Below are positions 62,015 through 64,000 of a stretch of 64,000 bases of DNA, in pieces. The DNA comes from Nonomuraea indica. Its GTDB lineage: Bacteria > Actinomycetota > Actinomycetes > Streptosporangiales > Streptosporangiaceae. Below the pieces are notes generated by a model. The model ran no database searches and was not told where the DNA came from. It saw only the letters and a program-made list of their open reading frames with translations. The translations under genes were made by a program, and so were the position numbers. The first letter of the stretch is position 1. The number at the start of each line of letters is the position of its first letter. The stretch covers positions 17,369 through 81,368 of the forward strand of contig NZ_KZ559478.1 of NCBI RefSeq assembly GCF_002850745.1. Reading direction: 5' to 3'.

Positions 62015-62701
62015 ATGGCACAGATCATGACCGATATACGAACCGCATCTCCCGAACAGGATCAGTATGGACTCCTGGCGGCGCACGGGTTCGACGAGGC
62101 CTTTTTCGGGCTCTGGGTGGAACGGGACGACCTCGACGAGCTCGCCGGGTCGCTGCGCCTGGACGCGCGATCCAGGCGCGACGTGCGCTTGATCGAGGAA
62201 GCGGCCACGATGACGGACTGGTCCGTCCCGTTCGATGAGAAAGACAGCCTCTGGATCGGGCCCCACAGTCCAGGCTGGTCGGTCGTGATCAGCACCAGCG
62301 GTCCCGAAACGGGAGGGTGGTGGCTCAGCTCCGGAAATCGCGGCATGCTCGTGGTCAGTTGGCACCGGGATGTCGATGGCCTCTCCGACCTCGACTATTA
62401 CCGAGATGGAAACCTGGTCGCAGAACTTCCAGCGCTGCCATCAGGCGAATTGCTGCCCGGGCAGCTGTTCGAACCCTACGCTCAGGGGCTTCCCCCCGGC
62501 GGGGATCCGAACATGGGCCAGGAACGGCTGGCGCACGCCTTTCTGACCATCGTGGGACGGATGACAGGCCGCTTCATCGACGAGGACTGGCTGCGCACCC
62601 CCGGTCGCGCGTATGGATTTCCTCTGGACGACACGAACGGACAGTCCAGCGGTCCGGCTAGGTCCGCGTCGTGCGCCTTGGGGCCGTGGACGTCCGCTTA
62701 G
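62015..62701 (+). CDS. hypothetical protein (resembles DUF6461-type)
   Basis: 228 residues. GFDEAFFGLWVERDDLDELA, WSVVISTSGPETGGWWLSSG and LVVSWHRDVDGLSDLDYY resemble the small actinobacterial DUF6461-type family, but I am not certain. The start could be 62027 (MTDIRTAS). No signal peptide or TM. 3' end overlaps the convergent gene by 4 bp. Confidence 0.55.
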   Translation: MAQIMTDIRTASPEQDQYGLLAAHGFDEAFFGLWVERDDLDELAGSLRLDARSRRDVRLIEEAATMTDWSVPFDEKDSLWIGPHSPGWSVVISTSGPETGGWWLSSGNRGMLVVSWHRDVDGLSDLDYYRDGNLVAELPALPSGELLPGQLFEPYAQGLPPGGDPNMGQERLAHAFLTIVGRMTGRFIDEDWLRTPGRAYGFPLDDTNGQSSGPARSASCALGPWTSA

Positions 62702-63555
62702 ATGCCGGGGTTGTCTCGGTGGGCCTTGGGTGTGGGGTCGGAGGGCGGTGCGGTGCGCCTCGTGTGGAGTTCGAGGCCGCCGTCGTACGCGGGTGTGAAT
62801 CCCAGTGTGCGGAGGTCGGGGTGGTCGATCGGCGTGACCACGTGCAGGGCGCCGGCCTCGGCGAGTTCGTGGACCGCGACACGCGCCAGCGCCTCGCGTA
62901 CCGTTGACGGGACGCCGGGCTGGATGTGCACCACGTCGAGACGGGCGATGGTGTGCCGCTGGTCCTGCCAGGACGCGGCTGCATGGCCGACGAAAGGTTC
63001 CCCGCGGGCGTTGTCGACGTAGGCCTGGAGCCAGCAGGCGAGCCTGGCCTCGACGATCAGCTGGTGGGGAATGGTGACATCCATCCCCGCCTCGGCCAGC
63101 CAGGAGCCGGGCAGGTGGGAGACACGTGCCGGTGGCGGTGTGCGGAGGGCGAGTTCGACGTCGCCGCCGATGGGGACCGGGCTGATGGAGTACCCGGCGG
63201 GCCAGGGGTCCGGAGCGTCATGGGTGTCCAACAGCACGTAGCCGTCCCGGACCATCCGACGGCTTCGACGTACCAGGCCGGTATCGAGTTCCTCCATGAG
63301 GAGGCATTCGACGTCCGCGGCCCAGTCGTCGATCGAGTTCACCGGCAGGCCGGTCCACGGGCTCTTCGGCCCTGCGGGGTACCCGACCTTGACGGCGTAG
63401 GTGTTCGGATCTCGCCGCCAGCGGAAGAGCACCACCATGGCGTCAGGCTCCGCGACGACATCGACGGCGGAGTACCCCTTCGTCACAGCGCCCGGACGGA
63501 GCAAGCACGTCCTGGCCGCTCGGAGGGCCTGCTGCCGGGACCACCCATTCGTCAT
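62698..63555 (-). CDS. hypothetical protein
   Basis: 285 residues from the start at 63555 (MTNGWSRQQALRAART); the longer frame adds an unlikely N-terminus. Segments such as VLLDTHDAPDPWPAGYSISP and IPHQLIVEARLACWLQAYVD suggest a globular mixed fold. No family recognised. The start overlaps the stop of the truncated HNH gene by 4 bp. Confidence 0.55.
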   Translation of the reverse strand: MTNGWSRQQALRAARTCLLRPGAVTKGYSAVDVVAEPDAMVVLFRWRRDPNTYAVKVGYPAGPKSPWTGLPVNSIDDWAADVECLLMEELDTGLVRRSRRMVRDGYVLLDTHDAPDPWPAGYSISPVPIGGDVELALRTPPPARVSHLPGSWLAEAGMDVTIPHQLIVEARLACWLQAYVDNARGEPFVGHAAASWQDQRHTIARLDVVHIQPGVPSTVREALARVAVHELAEAGALHVVTPIDHPDLRTLGFTPAYDGGLELHTRRTAPPSDPTPKAHRDNPGI

Positions 63556-63839
63556 TCGGCCAGATTCCCACGTCGCACGTCGGCCGTGCTCGATTTCGGC
63601 TGGTAGGTGCTGGGAGTATGCCGACCCGCGCACGTGCGCCGCGTCCGGCCCACCACCGCGCCGTCCGGCCAGCCGTCGTAGGAGCAGAACGCGCAGCAGT
63701 ACTCGTACGCCATGAGCACCCGGTCACGGAAGCCAGGGTCACGCCGTTTCCTGATGCCCGTGATGGTTCCGGCCGCCTCCAGGTCCAGGCCGGCCAGCAG
63801 GCACAGATCCGTGTGCAGGGATGGCGCAGTGGGTTTCAA
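63552..63839 (-). pseudogene. truncated HNH endonuclease (ScoMcrA-like)
   Basis: 95 residues. TGIRKRRDPGFRDRVLMAYE followed by YCCAFCSYDGWPDGAVVG is the start of the HNH region of ScoMcrA-like modification-dependent nucleases. It then loses the family where the H-N-H residues should come, and ends in an unrelated basic tail. Probably a decayed restriction gene. Confidence 0.55.
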
Positions 63840-63895
63840 GTTGGGTGCAAGATCTAGGGGAGTGTCCGATTCGCGTTTCGTTCCGGAGTTCTCCC

Positions 63896-64000
63896 ATGCG
63901 TGTGTTCGTCCTGCTCGCCGCCCTCGTTCTGCCGCTGGCCGTGGCCGCGCCCGCCGCAGCCACTCCGGCCGTATGGAAGTGGCGGGGCGGGGGCCCCCCC
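63896..64000 (+). CDS. secreted protein, truncated by the window end
   Basis: Only the first 35 codons are present: MRVFVLLAALVLPLAVAAPA then AATPAVWKW, a classical signal peptide with an AxA site near residue 22. The last 20 bases are pure G/C runs and may be sequencing-end artefact. Confidence 0.45.
   Translation, partial: MRVFVLLAALVLPLAVAAPAAATPAVWKWRGGGPP

Overview
The window is high-GC actinobacterial DNA. Genome-typical features are GTG starts, ATGA/GTGA translational coupling, leaderless-type starts and a pSAM2-like integrative element. A Streptosporangiales-type host is my guess and is not proven here. LAYOUT: 1-987 is chromosomal flank with one hypothetical membrane or secreted protein. 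A complete tRNA-Arg(CCT) lies at 988-1060. Its 3' 46-47 bp recur exactly at 36364-36410 and 50913-50959. The 50 kb between tRNA and last repeat therefore reads as two genomic islands stacked at one tRNA attachment site: about 35.3 kb (1016-36410) and about 14.5 kb (36364-50959). Beyond 51 kb the chromosome resumes, after a truncated IS5-type transposase. ISLAND 1 has four parts. First comes cargo between attL and the integrase: a HAD hydrolase, a membrane protein, a lipoprotein and a WXG-type pair. Second is an actinomycete integrative and conjugative element (AICE) core on the minus strand at 5.8-11.9 kb: integrase, excisionase, HUH replication initiator, Spd-like proteins and an FtsK/TraB transfer ATPase. 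It is faced by a GntR repressor (11977-12357) whose probable operator overlaps a TTGACA/TTCTAT promoter. Third is a nucleotide-metabolism and regulatory module at 12.6-15.5 kb: HTH-P-loop kinase, small kinase, second GntR protein and Nudix hydrolase. Fourth is a long defence island at 15.8-36.2 kb. It holds a lone HEPN protein, a membrane protein, an m5C methyltransferase/GIY-YIG/Vsr/HNH set, a coupled four-gene operon (unknown, ParB-Srx, SNF2 helicase, DUF3883 nuclease), a DUF262 + HEPN pair, and an XPD-like helicase fused to a PD-(D/E)XK nuclease. ISLAND 2 has no recognisable integrase, so it resembles a cis-mobilisable element. It carries an EVE-like/HNH nuclease, a membrane-anchored Mrr-type nuclease, a coupled minus-strand operon (coiled-coil protein, Cas4-like Fe-S protein lacking one catalytic acid, unknown protein, SF1 ATPase), and divergent from it TIGR04141/DUF6119, a large SF1 helicase and a NucS/DUF91-like nuclease. 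CHROMOSOME after 51.8 kb: a five-gene coupled operon matching the E. coli yehI-L-M-P-Q set, namely WGR/DUF4132, MoxR AAA+, DUF5682, VWA and SWIM proteins. A few hypothetical genes, a truncated HNH nuclease and a secreted-protein start cut by the window end follow. The best candidates for undescribed systems are the ParB-Srx/SNF2/DUF3883 operon (23.8-28.7 kb) and the Cas4-like/SF1 operon (39.9-44.5 kb). Both calls rest on domain reading alone, without database searches.
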